From Bacteroides nordii WAL 11050 = JCM 12987 (GTDB lineage Bacteria > Bacteroidota > Bacteroidia > Bacteroidales > Bacteroidaceae), in contig BAJA01000010.1 of NCBI GenBank assembly GCA_000613465.1, positions 62,001 to 126,000 of the forward strand: a stretch of 64,000 nucleotides of DNA, given 5' to 3'. The position numbers and the translations under genes are program-made. Below the pieces are notes generated by a model, which had not been told where the DNA came from, did not search any database, and was given only the letters and a program-made list of their open reading frames with translations. Below are positions 17,901 through 27,578 of this stretch, piece after piece (the stretch's first letter is position 1; each line of letters begins with the position of its first letter).

Positions 17901-18955
17901 TTCACTTGGTCGTTGACCAGCGACTGCTTGTTTCCGATAGAATGTTTTATCCAGTTATAGCTTGAGTAGCGATTGTTGCGCACAGTTACACCTATGGGAT
18001 AATTTGCCAGCCAGATACGGTCTTCATCATCCACATAGATATCATTAATGCTATTACCGTTCATAGCATTATTTTTATTGTAGTCAGCAACGACGTATGG
18101 AGTGGTGTGATATGAATCCATGTTCATTTTGAATACTCCTGCACCGTCTGTGGCAATGAGAAGTTCTTTGTCATTCAGCGGTTTAATGGTATTGATGCTG
18201 ATATCTCTGAGACTTTCTTTGGGCTGACTGATTTGTTTGGTATTCATGTCATATACGAAAATACCACGTTGGAAGGTTCCTATGTATAGTTTTCGTACTT
18301 TAGGGTTAAAGTACAGCTTGTTCATTTGGATAGCGATGTTGTCCAGTTTATCACAATGCACATGAGTAAGTGTTTCACCTTTTAATTCGGCATAGTGTAT
18401 TCCTTCTTCAGTAGCGATAAAAAAGCGCGTTTTGTCTATCTGAGCGATATCTGTGATGGTCTCTTCTATTGTGTTTTTCAGCTGGGATACTTCTTGTGAC
18501 TTTGTATTATACAAAAAGATTGTTTCGTCACAACATAACCATATATTGTGATTGTCATCAATGAAACTATGACTGACCGGTGCAGGTAGATCTTTATTCT
18601 CTACAACGGGAAGTTTATATTCCAGTATGAAAGTATCGTGCATTGTGTCGTAACGAAAGATACGTCCTTTTTTACTTATCTCCCAAAGAGTTCCTTCCGT
18701 ATCAATATACAGCCAGTTCAAATTAAGTAAAGAACCGCTTTCTTCTTTTCCGTCCTGTAATTTGTAATGTTTAAATTCTTTACCGTTATAACGGTCTATT
18801 CCATCGTGTGTGAGAAACCATATATAGCCTTTCCGGTCTTTTTGGATAGCGTACACCCGTCTGTTACTCAGACCATCTTCTACTCCGATGTATTTATAGG
18901 TCTGTGCTATACAAGTAAGCGGAAACAATAATAAGAGAAAAAGCCATTTTTTCAT
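14945..18955 (-). CDS. Hybrid two-component system regulator (HTCS)
   Basis: 1336 residues in the classic Bacteroides HTCS order. These are a signal peptide (ending CIAQ, residue 18), a two-part propeller of about 14 reg_prop repeats (DGLSNRRVYAIQKDRKGYIW and similar), a Y_Y_Y domain before residue 760, and one membrane helix near 765-790. Then come HisKA with His814 in AHDIRTPLTLIKAPL, an HATPase domain (DTGIGIPA, GSGIGLML), a receiver domain with Asp1120 in SDIMMPEMRG, and a C-terminal AraC-type helix-turn-helix. Such proteins sense glycan fragments in the periplasm and bind DNA directly to switch on a polysaccharide utilisation locus. No such locus is adjacent; only chromate transporter genes follow, so the target is elsewhere or is atypical. 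Confidence 0.93.
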   Translation of the reverse strand: MKKWLFLLLLFPLTCIAQTYKYIGVEDGLSNRRVYAIQKDRKGYIWFLTHDGIDRYNGKEFKHYKLQDGKEESGSLLNLNWLYIDTEGTLWEISKKGRIFRYDTMHDTFILEYKLPVVENKDLPAPVSHSFIDDNHNIWLCCDETIFLYNTKSQEVSQLKNTIEETITDIAQIDKTRFFIATEEGIHYAELKGETLTHVHCDKLDNIAIQMNKLYFNPKVRKLYIGTFQRGIFVYDMNTKQISQPKESLRDISINTIKPLNDKELLIATDGAGVFKMNMDSYHTTPYVVADYNKNNAMNGNSINDIYVDDEDRIWLANYPIGVTVRNNRYSSYNWIKHSIGNKQSLVNDQVNSIIEDSDGDLWFATNNGISLYYSKTGQWHSFLSSFDPDPQNKNHIFITLCEVTPGIIWAGGYSSGIHQINKGDLSVEYFAPSSFANLNIRSDKYIRTIIKDSQGSIWSGGYYNLKKIDLKTKSIQPYHGLNSITAIVEKDSTQIWIGTATGLFLLDKKSGSFERIKLPVESTYIYSLFQAHNGSLYIGTSGSGLLIYDPNTKLFTHYYTDNCALISNNIYTILSDQEQTIFISTENGLVSFNPQVKTFHNWTKEQGLMTIHFNAESGILRSNNNFIFGSSDGAVEFHKDMKIPRTYSSKMVFSDFSLFYQTLYPGDKNSPLKEDIDETHTLKLEYDQNIFSIKVSSINYDYPSNILYSYKMEGFYDEWSRPGNENIIRFTNLSPGEYMLRVRAVSNEDKRIVLEEREMKVIIAQPIWLSLWALLFYTILIGLISAIVIRVIILRKQRKVSDEKIHFFINTAHDIRTPLTLIKAPLEELREKEQLSKDGIANTNTALRNVNALLRLTTNLINFERADVYSSELYISEYELNTYMEETFNAFRPYATVKHINFTYESNFRYLNVWFDKEKMDSILKNIISNALKYTPESGSVHVFVSENEDTWSVEVKDTGIGIPANEQKKLFKIHFRGSNAINSKVTGSGIGLMLVWKLVHLHKGKIHLNSIEHQGSIIKVSFPKDNKQFKKAHLTVKSREKKEDEQGIYSNSSPEIYENAQSVYNENRQRLLIVEDNDELRNYLGHTLSETYTIQMCSNGKEALTIVKEYKPELIISDIMMPEMRGDELCAAIKNDIETSHIPIILLTALNDEKNILEGLKIGADEYVVKPFNIGILKATITNLLTNRALLRNKYANLELSDNEEEEECINCSKDIDWKFIATVKKSVEDNMDNQAFNVDVLCTLLNMSRTSFYNKIKALTDQAPADYIRLIRLKRAAHLLKTEKYTITEVAEMTGFNDAKYFREVFKRHFKVSPSRYMKGEDNKNTKEEEEEY

Positions 18956-19181
18956 GTTAGTAAGACATTTAGAGTTACAGAACTTAGCTTTCTGGAGGGG
19001 GATTCAGACACAAAATTAAGAAGTATTTTTGATATAACAAAATATTTCCATAAGATAGCGATTCGCTTTGCGTTGTCTGCTTGTCTAATGTATTCAAACG
19101 TTGCATAATGTGAATATGCCGATGTTTCTGTTCTGATATTAGAAAAAAATGAGGTTGTTTTTCTCGTTATTACGAAAACAA

Positions 19182-19214
19182 AAAGGCTGTCACTTTTGTG
19201 TGGTGACAGCCTTT
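19182..19214 (-). terminator. Rho-independent terminator of purL
   Basis: AAAGGCTGTCAC (19182-19193) and GTGACAGCCTTT (19203-19214) form a 12-bp stem. Read on the minus strand it is followed by a TTTTTGTTTT tract, 25 bases beyond the purL stop codon. Confidence 0.85.
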
Positions 19215-19238
19215 GACATATAAATGTAATATAAAAGT

Positions 19239-22200
19239 TTATTTCATGTTCTTTTCCACCCACTTGCGTGCGTTGACAAATGCTTCGATCCATGGTGTTA
19301 CCTGATCGCTGTTTACGCGGTCTGCCGGGTAATATGCGTTTTGCCAAGGAAAAACAGCACGTTCCAGGTGAGGCATCATTGCCAGATGGCGTCCGTCTTC
19401 GCTTGCCAATCCGGCTATTGAATAATCTGAACCATTCGGATTACCCGGATATTCATCATAAGAATATTTGGCAACTACGTTGTATTTATCCTCTTCGTAA
19501 GGAAGTGAGAATTTTCCTTCTCCGTGGGCTACCCAGATACCCAGTTTGCTACCACTTAATGAGCCAAACATGACACTGCGATTAGTAGGGATGGTCAGCC
19601 CAATGAAAGTAGATTCAAACTTATGAGATTCGTTGTGAAGCATCTTACCTTGCTTTTTGTGCTCCGGATTGATAAGTCCCAACTCCATCATCAACTGACA
19701 ACCGTTACAGATACCTAATGACAGGGTGTCTTTGCGAGCATAGAATTTATCGAGTGCCTCTTTGGCTTTCGGATTAAACAGGAAGCCTCCTGCCCAGCCT
19801 TTGGCAGAGCCCAATACATCCGAGTTCGAGAAGCCGCCACAGTAAACAATCATGTTTACATCTTCCAGTGTCTCGCGTCCGCTGATGAGGTCGGTCATTG
19901 TTACATCTTTCACGTCGAAGCCTGCCAGATAGAGTGAGTAAGCCATTTCACGCTCACCGTTTGTACCTTTCTCACGGATGATGGCAGCACGGATACCACT
20001 TGGTGTACGACGGTCCGGAGTGATGCCGTATTGTGACAACTTTCCTTTAAATTCCGGCATGAATGCGAACTCCAGCGGTTGCATCTTGTAATTCTCAAAA
20101 CGTTTCTTGGCGCAACCGTTCATAGATTGTTTGCGATCCAACAGATAAGAAGAAGCATACCATACGTCGCGCATATAGTCGATACCGAATTGGTAAGTGG
20201 CATCTCCTTTAGATACCAGGATATGACGTTCGTCAGTTGGTTTTCCTAATTTGATATAGCCTACACCTGCATCTTCGAGAATCTTTTTCACTTCATCCTT
20301 GTGCTTATCGGCAATTTGGATAACGATACCCGGATTTTCCGCAAAAAGAATTTTCACTATATCGGTCTCTTTTATTTTGTCGAGGTTAATTTCAAGACCA
20401 CCTTCTACGTTGGCAAAACACATTTCAAGCAAAGTAGTGATCAGACCACCGGCAGAGATGTCGTGTCCGGCAAGGAGTAATCCTTTGTTTACAAGTTCCT
20501 GTACAACCATAAATGCATCTCGGAAGTATTCGGCATCTTGTACACAAGGTACTTCGTCACCTACTTTGCCAAGCGACTGTGCAAAAGCCGATCCGCCCAG
20601 TTTCAGTGTATCAAAACTGAAGTCGATATGATAAAGTGTTGTTTTTTCATTGTTTACCAATACCGGAGAAACCACCTTCTTTATGTCAGACACTTCACCA
20701 CCGGCAGAAACAATCACTGTTCCCGGAGAAATAACTTTCTCGCCATTGGGGTATTTTTGTGTCATAGATAGAGAGTCTTTTCCGGTAGGGACATTGATTT
20801 GCAGCGCACAGCAAAAATCACTCAATGCTTTTACGGCTGTATACAAACGGGCGTCTTCACCTTCCTGGGAACGACACGGCCACATCCAGTTGGCTGACAG
20901 AGAGATGCTGTCCATACCTTCTGCCATGGGTGCCCATACCAGATTGGTCAATGCTTCGCTGACGGATAGGATAGAACCGGCCGCAGGATCGGCAAGTGCA
21001 GCCTGAGGCGCATGTCCGATAGAGGTAGCGATACCTTTTTCGCCACGATAGTCTAGGGCTACGACACCACAGTCGCTCAATGGCAACTGAATTTCTCCCT
21101 GGCATTGCTGGCGGGCTACTTTGCCTGTTACAGAACGGTCTACCTTGTTCGTCAACCAGTCTTTACAGGCCACAGCTTCCAGTTGCAATACGTTTGTGAG
21201 GTATTCGTGTAGTTTAGGGAGTTCATATTGTGGCATTTCGTAGTGGCGTTCTACGGTCTTGTCTATCATGTATGTTTTGGGAGATGAACCGAACATCTGC
21301 TCTACAGCCAGATCGAACGGGCGTACACCGTCAGCCTGTTGGAAAGCAAAGCGATGGTCACCGGTTGTTTCACCTACCACATACATCGGAGCACGTTCAC
21401 GTTCGGCAATCTTGCGCACATGTTCTATGGCTTCTTCTTTGATGAGAAGTCCCATACGCTCTTGTGACTCATTGGCTATGATTTCTTTGGCTGACAGGGT
21501 TTTGTCACCAATCGGTAATTTACTCATGTCTATCAGTCCGCCACATTCTTCAACAAGTTCCGAAAGGCAGTTGACATGACCGGCTGAACCGTGGTCATGG
21601 ATAGAAACTACCGGATTTTCATCTTCTTCACAAAGGGCACGTACCACATTGTTGGCACGTTTCTGCATTTCAGCATTGGCACGTTGTACGGCATTCAGCT
21701 CAATACCGCTACTATAACGGCCTGTATCAACGGATGATACAGAACCGCCACCGAGTCCGATACGGTAATTGTCACCACCGATGACAACTACTTTGTTACC
21801 GGCTTCGGGCTTTCCTTTCAGGCAGTCGCGCTGTGTGCCATAACCTACACCACCGGCAAGCATGATAACCTTGTCGTAGCCATATACCTCGTTGTTCTCT
21901 TTATGTTCGAAAGTCAATACCGAACCGCAGATCAGTGGTTGACCGAACTTATTACCAAAGTCACTTGCACCATTAGAGGCTTTGATCAGAATCTGTTCCG
22001 GAGTCTGATACAACCATTGGCGTACAGGTAGGATATCTTCCCAACTGCGTTCTTCGTCTGTACGGGGATAAGAAGTCATGTAAACAGCTGTTCCGGCAAT
22101 CGGCAATGAACCTTTACCGCCACCCATACGGTCGCGTATTTCACCACCCGTACCGGTGGATGCACCATTGAAAGGTTCTACGGTAGTAGGAAAATTGTGT

Positions 22201-22943
22201 GTTTCTGCTTTCAGTGAGATCACACTTTTAATATCTTTTATCTGGAAGAAGTCGGGTTGGGAATGGTCTGCCGGAGCAAACTGTTCTACTACCGGACCTT
22301 CTGCGAATGCTACGTTGTCTTTGTAAGCTGAAATAATCTTGTTTGGATTTTCCTGTGTAGTTTTCTTTATCATCTGGAAGAGCGATGATTCCTGCTCTAC
22401 ACCGTCGATGATGAACGTTCCGCCGAAGATTTTATGACGGCAATGTTCCGAGTTGATCTGTGCGAAACCAAAGACTTCTGAGTCGGTGAGTTTACGTCCC
22501 AGATCGTTTTCTACCTTTTTCAGGTAGTCCATTTCTTCTTTGGAAAGGGCAAGGCCTTCTTTTTCGTTGTATACTTCCAGGTCCTCAATGTGGATGATTG
22601 GTTCCGGCTGGCGGTTGGTAGTAAACACATCCTGATCCAATCCCTTGTACATGCGTTGTAACATAGGGTCACGATCCGCATTTTCATCTTTCACGGGGAA
22701 ATACTCTTCGATGCGATTGATGCCTTCAATGCCCATGTTCTGGGTAATTTCTACAGCATTTGTACTCCAGGGAGTGATCATTTCGCGGCGTGGCCCAACG
22801 AAACAACCTTTCAGGTTTTCTTCACTTTCCGCTTTGGCTTCTCCAAATAGCCAGCAGAGTTTCTTACTATCGTCCGGGGTGAGCGGTTGGTTGCTCTCTA
22901 CGGCAATCACACTCTTGGAAGGGGTTCTGAAAAAAAGAATCAT
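19239..22943 (-). CDS. purL: Phosphoribosylformylglycinamidine synthase, large single-chain form
   Basis: 1234 residues, the full-length purL of purine synthesis. It converts FGAR, glutamine and ATP to FGAM. The N-terminal substrate and linker region is followed by synthetase halves with SLKAETHNFPTTVEPFNGASTGTGGEIRDR spread over residues 240-270 and GLGGGSVSS near 408. The C-terminal class I glutaminase domain holds the nucleophile Cys in GICNGCQLM and a MPHLERAVFPWQ region. It is monocistronic, with its own promoter and terminator. A 33-base run of reiterated ATTTACG/ATTTAACG words lies in its 5' untranslated region. Confidence 0.97.
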   Translation of the reverse strand: MILFFRTPSKSVIAVESNQPLTPDDSKKLCWLFGEAKAESEENLKGCFVGPRREMITPWSTNAVEITQNMGIEGINRIEEYFPVKDENADRDPMLQRMYKGLDQDVFTTNRQPEPIIHIEDLEVYNEKEGLALSKEEMDYLKKVENDLGRKLTDSEVFGFAQINSEHCRHKIFGGTFIIDGVEQESSLFQMIKKTTQENPNKIISAYKDNVAFAEGPVVEQFAPADHSQPDFFQIKDIKSVISLKAETHNFPTTVEPFNGASTGTGGEIRDRMGGGKGSLPIAGTAVYMTSYPRTDEERSWEDILPVRQWLYQTPEQILIKASNGASDFGNKFGQPLICGSVLTFEHKENNEVYGYDKVIMLAGGVGYGTQRDCLKGKPEAGNKVVVIGGDNYRIGLGGGSVSSVDTGRYSSGIELNAVQRANAEMQKRANNVVRALCEEDENPVVSIHDHGSAGHVNCLSELVEECGGLIDMSKLPIGDKTLSAKEIIANESQERMGLLIKEEAIEHVRKIAERERAPMYVVGETTGDHRFAFQQADGVRPFDLAVEQMFGSSPKTYMIDKTVERHYEMPQYELPKLHEYLTNVLQLEAVACKDWLTNKVDRSVTGKVARQQCQGEIQLPLSDCGVVALDYRGEKGIATSIGHAPQAALADPAAGSILSVSEALTNLVWAPMAEGMDSISLSANWMWPCRSQEGEDARLYTAVKALSDFCCALQINVPTGKDSLSMTQKYPNGEKVISPGTVIVSAGGEVSDIKKVVSPVLVNNEKTTLYHIDFSFDTLKLGGSAFAQSLGKVGDEVPCVQDAEYFRDAFMVVQELVNKGLLLAGHDISAGGLITTLLEMCFANVEGGLEINLDKIKETDIVKILFAENPGIVIQIADKHKDEVKKILEDAGVGYIKLGKPTDERHILVSKGDATYQFGIDYMRDVWYASSYLLDRKQSMNGCAKKRFENYKMQPLEFAFMPEFKGKLSQYGITPDRRTPSGIRAAIIREKGTNGEREMAYSLYLAGFDVKDVTMTDLISGRETLEDVNMIVYCGGFSNSDVLGSAKGWAGGFLFNPKAKEALDKFYARKDTLSLGICNGCQLMMELGLINPEHKKQGKMLHNESHKFESTFIGLTIPTNRSVMFGSLSGSKLGIWVAHGEGKFSLPYEEDKYNVVAKYSYDEYPGNPNGSDYSIAGLASEDGRHLAMMPHLERAVFPWQNAYYPADRVNSDQVTPWIEAFVNARKWVEKNMK

Positions 22944-22950
22944 GTTTTAT

Positions 22951-22983
22951 ATTTACGATTTAACGATTTACGATTTAACGATT
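22951..22983. repeat. Word repeat ATTTACG/ATTTAACG in the purL leader
   Basis: The 15-bp unit ATTTACGATTTAACG occurs twice in tandem and continues with ATT. It sits between the purL -7 box and the purL start codon. The words are the same vocabulary as the inverted arms at 43863-43985, but no opposite arm or core is present here. It looks like a solitary half-arm. Confidence 0.65.
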
Positions 22984-23029
22984 GAAGCTTCTTCTGGATA
23001 CGAAGATTAGTCTCGTTTTCTTTACGGTG

Positions 23030-23037
23030 CAAAGATA
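23030..23037 (-). promoter_or_regulatory. -7 promoter element for purL
   Basis: Read on the minus strand this is TATCTTTG, fitting TAnnTTTG, 87 bases before the purL start codon. No clear -33 box is seen. No purine riboswitch was recognised in the leader. Confidence 0.5.
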
Positions 23038-23473
23038 AACAAATTCATTGGTATCTTGAAGTTATGAGCTGTTTTTTCATACAACCGGTAATTGGATGGA
23101 AGGCAACCCGCATTTTTCTTTCTTCTTCTTTTTCCTTTTAGTACTAGCTTCTCCATTTATACTATATTATAGTAGTGTTTTTATATATTTACGGTGAAAA
23201 GTTTTGTTCATGGTTTTTTCACAGCGATGTTGTAAACGCTGTAAAAAGGTGTTTTCCGGTTCTGGTCGTTTTAGGGTAGAGCCGATCGATTCAAATGCGA
23301 CTGTAGCGGGTTTTGTGTTATCGAATTATGTTCTCTACGGTTCGTGACATTTTTGCTTCTTTAGGTGGTTTGGCTGTAAATCTGTAGCCCGTAACAACTT
23401 TTCTCGCATAAACTCAATCGAAAAAACGTTAATAACCTATGTCCGTCTCATAAAAAAGTGCGATATTTGCGAC
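23038..23473. other. Intergenic region between divergent purL and lysE-type genes
   Basis: A gene-free stretch of about 435 bases. The only structure I see is ACAGCG (23221-23226) pairing with CGCTGT (23237-23242), flanked by TTTTT and AAAAA runs, a hairpin that could terminate transcription in either direction. A GATATTTG, close to the -7 consensus, lies just before the exporter gene start. Confidence 0.4.
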
Positions 23474-24127
23474 ATGAATCAGATAGAAACAATTCTCGAT
23501 ATACTGATAAAGGGCTTTGCTATCGGCGTTATTGTCTCTGCTCCGTTGGGGCCGGTTGGAGTCCTTTGTATTCAGCGCACTTTGAATAAAGGGCGTTGGT
23601 ATGGATTTGTGACCGGATTGGGAGCCTCTTTGAGCGATATTGCTTATGCCTTGCTGACGGGGTACGGAATGAGTTTTATCTTCGACTATATTGATAAAAA
23701 TATTTTCTATCTGCAATTATTGGGAAGCATTATGTTGCTTCTTTTTGGAATTTATACATTTCGTAGCAATCCGGTCAAATCCATTCGTCCGGCGTCTACC
23801 AACAAAGGTTCTTATTTTCATAATTTCGTCACGGCTTTTGCCGTCACTCTTTCCAATCCACTCATCATCTTCCTGTTTATTGGTCTTTTTGCCCGTTTTG
23901 CTTTTTTGCAGCCCGGGGTGTTGCTATTTGAGACAATTACCGGATATCTGGCTATAGCCGTAGGTGCATTGGCTTGGTGGTTCGGAATTACTTTTTTCGT
24001 CAATAAAGTGCGTAAAAAGTTCAATCTACGCGGTATCTGGATTCTGAACCGTATCATAGGCAGCATTGTTATGCTGGTATCCGTAGTGGGATTAATCTAT
24101 ACCCTGCTGGGAGAATCAATTTATTGA
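23474..24127 (+). CDS. LysE/RhtB-family exporter
   Basis: 217 residues with six membrane helices. The N-terminal segment GFAIGVIVSAPLGPVGVLCIQRTLNKGR carries the conserved family stretch, with the Gly-Pro pair near residue 26. SNPLIIFLFIGLFARF near residue 130 is the conserved second-half motif. The family exports amino acids and similar small molecules; the substrate cannot be predicted. It is followed after 24 bases by a DUF4924 gene on the same strand. Confidence 0.88.
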   Translation: MNQIETILDILIKGFAIGVIVSAPLGPVGVLCIQRTLNKGRWYGFVTGLGASLSDIAYALLTGYGMSFIFDYIDKNIFYLQLLGSIMLLLFGIYTFRSNPVKSIRPASTNKGSYFHNFVTAFAVTLSNPLIIFLFIGLFARFAFLQPGVLLFETITGYLAIAVGALAWWFGITFFVNKVRKKFNLRGIWILNRIIGSIVMLVSVVGLIYTLLGESIY

Positions 24128-24151
24128 ACTTAAGACAGAGATATTGAAGAG

Positions 24152-24691
24152 ATGAAAATAGCACAGCAACTGAAAGAAAAGAATATTGCCGAATACCTTA
24201 TATATATGTGGCAAGTAGAAGATCTGATTCGTGCCAATGGTTGTGACCTTGACCGGGTAGAACAAAACATTATTGCCCGTTATCCGGAAGAAGACCGTCC
24301 GGCATTGTGTGAATGGTATGGCAATCTCATCACTATGATGCGTGAGGAAAATGTCCTCGAGAAAGGCCATTTGCAAATTAATAAGAATATCATCATTAAC
24401 CTGACAGATTTACATAACGCACTGCTTGCTTCCCCGAAATTTCCGTTTTATAATGCTGCTTACTTCAAAGCGCTACCTTTTATAGTAGAACTGCGCAGTA
24501 AAAGCGGTAAGAAGGAAGAGCCCGAACTGGAAACTTGTTTTGAAGCCTTGTATGGAGTCATGTTATTGCGTTTGCAAAAGAAAGAGCTGAGCGAAGGTAC
24601 TACAAAGGCAATAGAGTCTATCAGTAGCTTTCTTTCGATGTTGGCAAACTACTATGATAAGGATAAAAAAGGAGAACTGGAATTAGAATAA
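24152..24691 (+). CDS. DUF4924 family protein
   Basis: A 179-residue, helix-rich cytosolic protein beginning MKIAQQLKEKNIAEYLIYMWQ. I recognise it as the DUF4924 family of Bacteroidetes, whose function is unknown. The segment LYGVMLLRLQKKELSE near residue 133 is typical. It lies between the LysE exporter and rfbD. The repeat cassette at 24694 starts two bases after its stop codon. Confidence 0.75.
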   Translation: MKIAQQLKEKNIAEYLIYMWQVEDLIRANGCDLDRVEQNIIARYPEEDRPALCEWYGNLITMMREENVLEKGHLQINKNIIINLTDLHNALLASPKFPFYNAAYFKALPFIVELRSKSGKKEEPELETCFEALYGVMLLRLQKKELSEGTTKAIESISSFLSMLANYYDKDKKGELELE

Positions 24692-24693
24692 AA

Positions 24694-24787
24694 TAATGTG
24701 CCAATTAAATAATATGCCAATGTGTTAATTGGCTGTGCTGTAACGACGCGTCGTATGGTAATTGGTACATTGGCATATTAGCGCATT
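24694..24787. repeat. Inverted-arm cassette, 8-bp words (ATGTGCCA)
   Basis: The left arm reads octamers ATGTGCCA, ATTAAATA, ATATGCCA, ATGTGTTA. The right arm, reverse-complemented, reads ATGCGCTA, ATATGCCA, ATGTACCA. The core GGCTGTGCTGTAACGACGCG begins at 24731. It lies between the DUF4924 gene and rfbD, which are co-oriented. Confidence 0.75.
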
Positions 24788-24802
24788 GAAAAATTATTGA
24801 TT

Positions 24803-25657
24803 ATGAATATATTGATAACCGGAGCCAACGGACAGTTAGGTAACGAAATGAAGGTACTTTCTGCGGAAAATACACAACACACTTATTTCTTTACGGATGT
24901 ACAGGAACTCGATATCTGTAATGAAGAAGCGATTGAGGCTTTTGTTGCAGAGAATGAAATCGAATTGATTGTGAATTGTGCTGCTTATACTGCGGTGGAC
25001 AATGCGGAAGACAATCGTGAGCTATGTGACAAATTGAACCATATCGCACCGGGATATCTTGCCCGTGCTGCCCAACGCCGGGGTGCGGCTATCATACAGG
25101 TGTCTACAGATTACGTTTTTGACGGAACGGCCCATATTCCTTATACAGAAGAAGAACCAACTTGTCCGGCCTCTGTATATGGCTCTACCAAACTGGCAGG
25201 TGAACAGGCGGTGATGGATGGTTGTGAAAAAGCTGTCATTATCCGTACGGCATGGCTCTACTCTATTTATGGCAATAACTTTGTGAAGACAATGATACGC
25301 TTGGGGCGTGAGCGCGAAGCGTTGGGTGTGATTTTTGATCAGGTGGGAACACCTACCTATGCCAATGATCTGGCACGTGCCATCTATGCCGTTATTAATA
25401 AAGGTATAGTGCGTGGTGTTTATCACTTTAGTGACGAAGGAGTGTGCTCCTGGTATGATTTTACAAAAACAATTCATCGTCTGGCAGGTATCACTACTTG
25501 CAAGGTGCGTCCGTTGCATACGACAGACTATCCCACGAAAGCGGCTCGCCCACACTATTCGGTGCTTGACAAAACGAAGATTAAAACCACTTTTGATATT
25601 GAAATTCCCCATTGGGAAGAGAGCCTTGCGCGTTGCATGGCACTATTGAATGATTAA
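24803..25657 (+). CDS. rfbD: dTDP-4-dehydrorhamnose reductase
   Basis: 284 residues from the ATG at 24803 (a TTG two codons upstream is less likely). This is the last enzyme of dTDP-L-rhamnose synthesis, reducing the 4-keto group with NAD(P)H. It is an extended short-chain dehydrogenase: the Rossmann motif TGANGQLG spans residues 6-13, STDYVFDG lies near 98, and catalytic Tyr126 and Lys130 are in YGSTKLAGE. The other rhamnose genes are not adjacent. prfC starts eight bases after its stop codon, so the two are cotranscribed. Confidence 0.93.
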   Translation: MNILITGANGQLGNEMKVLSAENTQHTYFFTDVQELDICNEEAIEAFVAENEIELIVNCAAYTAVDNAEDNRELCDKLNHIAPGYLARAAQRRGAAIIQVSTDYVFDGTAHIPYTEEEPTCPASVYGSTKLAGEQAVMDGCEKAVIIRTAWLYSIYGNNFVKTMIRLGREREALGVIFDQVGTPTYANDLARAIYAVINKGIVRGVYHFSDEGVCSWYDFTKTIHRLAGITTCKVRPLHTTDYPTKAARPHYSVLDKTKIKTTFDIEIPHWEESLARCMALLND

Positions 25658-25665
25658 TTTATTGT

Positions 25666-27240
25666 ATGGCAGATAATTCAGAAATACAGAGAAGGCGTAC
25701 ATTCGCCATTATTGCACATCCGGATGCCGGTAAGACCTCATTGACTGAAAAGTTGTTGCTTTTTGGTGGACAGATACAGGTGGCAGGTGCCGTAAAGAGT
25801 AATAAAATAAAGAAAACGGCTACATCGGACTGGATGGAGATTGAAAAACAGCGTGGTATTTCAGTAACTACCTCCGTGATGGAGTTCGATTACCGCGATT
25901 ATAAAATTAACATTCTCGATACTCCGGGGCACCAGGATTTTGCCGAAGATACGTATCGTACGTTGACCGCTGTAGATAGCGTTATCATTGTAGTAGACGG
26001 TGCGAAAGGTGTGGAAACACAAACCCGCAAGCTGATGGAGGTGTGTCGTATGCGTAAGACACCTGTTATCATCTTCGTCAATAAGATGGACCGTGAGGGT
26101 AAGGATCCGTTTGACCTGCTGGACGAACTGGAAGAAGAACTAATGATTCAGGTTCGCCCGTTGTCATGGCCTATCGAACAGGGAGCCCGTTTTAAAGGTG
26201 TATATAATATATATGAGAATAAGTTAGATCTCTATCAGCCTTCCAAGCAGGTGGTGACAGAGAAGATTGCAGTAGATCTCAATAGTGAAGAACTGGACAA
26301 CCAGATTGGTGCCACACTGGCAGACAAACTGCGTGGTGATCTGGAACTGATTGAAGGTGTTTATCCTGAATTTGATAATGAGACTTATCTGGCAGGAGAT
26401 TGTGCACCTGTGTTCTTTGGTTCGGCATTGAATAACTTTGGTGTGCAGGAACTACTCAACTGCTTTGTAGAGATAGCTCCCAGTCCCCGTCCTGTACAGG
26501 CAGAAGAACGTGAGGTGGAACCGGATGAACCGAAGTTTACCGGATTTATCTTTAAGATTACCGCTAATATTGACCCGAACCATCGTTCGTGTATTGCTTT
26601 CTGTAAGATCTGTTCGGGTAAGTTTACCCGTAATGCTCCTTATCTGCATGTGCGTCATGGTAAAACGATGCGTTTTTCGTCGCCTACACAGTTTATGGCC
26701 CAGCGCAAGACTACAATTGATGAGGCGTATGCAGGTGACATTATTGGTTTGCCGGACAATGGTACTTTTAAAATTGGTGATACGCTGACAGAAGGTGAGC
26801 AATTGCACTTCCGTGGTTTGCCGAGTTTCTCGCCCGAAATGTTTAAGTATATTGAGAATGCCGATCCTATGAAGCAGAAACAACTGGCCAAGGGAGTTGA
26901 TCAGTTGATGGACGAGGGTGTGGCACAGTTGTTCGTCAATCAGTTTAATGGACGGAAGATTATTGGTACGGTTGGTCAACTTCAGTTTGAGGTGATCCAG
27001 TATCGTTTGTTGAATGAATATAATGCGTCTTGTCGTTGGGAACCGATAAGCCTATACAAAGCTTGCTGGATTGAAAGTGAAGATGCCGAAGAGCTGGAAG
27101 CATTCAAGAAACGTAAATATCAGTTCATGGCAAAAGACCGTGAGGGGAGGGACGTATTTCTGGCAGACTCCAACTATGTATTGCAAATGGCACAGATGGA
27201 CTTTAAGAAGATAAAGTTCCACTTTACCAGCGAGTTCTGA
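25666..27240 (+). CDS. prfC: Peptide chain release factor 3
   Basis: 524 residues. This GTPase removes RF1/RF2 from ribosomes after termination. G1 AHPDAGKT is at residues 17-24, followed by switch [10 protein letters not shown], the NKMD motif near residue 140 and the RF3-type C-terminal domains ([21 protein letters not shown]). The length is normal. It is cotranscribed with rfbD and followed by a 10-bp-word repeat. Confidence 0.96.
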   Translation: MADNSEIQRRRTFAIIAHPDAGKTSLTEKLLLFGGQIQVAGAVKSNKIKKTATSDWMEIEKQRGISVTTSVMEFDYRDYKINILDTPGHQDFAEDTYRTLTAVDSVIIVVDGAKGVETQTRKLMEVCRMRKTPVIIFVNKMDREGKDPFDLLDELEEELMIQVRPLSWPIEQGARFKGVYNIYENKLDLYQPSKQVVTEKIAVDLNSEELDNQIGATLADKLRGDLELIEGVYPEFDNETYLAGDCAPVFFGSALNNFGVQELLNCFVEIAPSPRPVQAEEREVEPDEPKFTGFIFKITANIDPNHRSCIAFCKICSGKFTRNAPYLHVRHGKTMRFSSPTQFMAQRKTTIDEAYAGDIIGLPDNGTFKIGDTLTEGEQLHFRGLPSFSPEMFKYIENADPMKQKQLAKGVDQLMDEGVAQLFVNQFNGRKIIGTVGQLQFEVIQYRLLNEYNASCRWEPISLYKACWIESEDAEELEAFKKRKYQFMAKDREGRDVFLADSNYVLQMAQMDFKKIKFHFTSEF

Positions 27241-27252
27241 GTTCAGAGTTCA

Positions 27253-27398
27253 CCACAGAGTGACATAGAGTTTCACAGAGTACTATTTTTCTAGTTGAAA
27301 CGCGGATTAACGCAGATTAACGCAAAAACACAGGTGCAAAAGAACATCAGCACTTTAATCTGTGCTAATTCGCGTTAATCTGCGTTTTATCCGGATTG
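27253..27398. repeat. Inverted cassette, 10-bp words (CACAGAGTnn, GCRGATTAAC)
   Basis: Three decamers CACAGAGTGA, CATAGAGTTT, CACAGAGTAC are followed by GCGGATTAAC and GCAGATTAAC. Further on, an inverted set reads, in reverse complement, GCAGATTAAC, GCGAATTAGC, ACAGATTAAA. It fills the gap between prfC and the oxaloacetate decarboxylase gamma gene; the remaining 180 bases up to that gene show only T-rich sequence. Confidence 0.7.
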
Positions 27399-27578
27399 GT
27401 GAGCAGAACCGTAAATTGTCATAGTCCACTATTGCAAGCCTTATTATTCCTTGTTTTTCCTTCTCTGATCTTCCGATTTAGCTTTTTTTATTCTTTCCTG
27501 CCTTTATTTTTTCTTCTTTTATTGGTAATTTCGAGCGATTTTTTTTTGAAACCGATTAAATAACTAATAATTTATTAT

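Noticed and set aside
23038..23473. Purine riboswitch upstream of purL
   Set aside because: None of the conserved loop or junction sequences of the purine aptamer was found in the leader.
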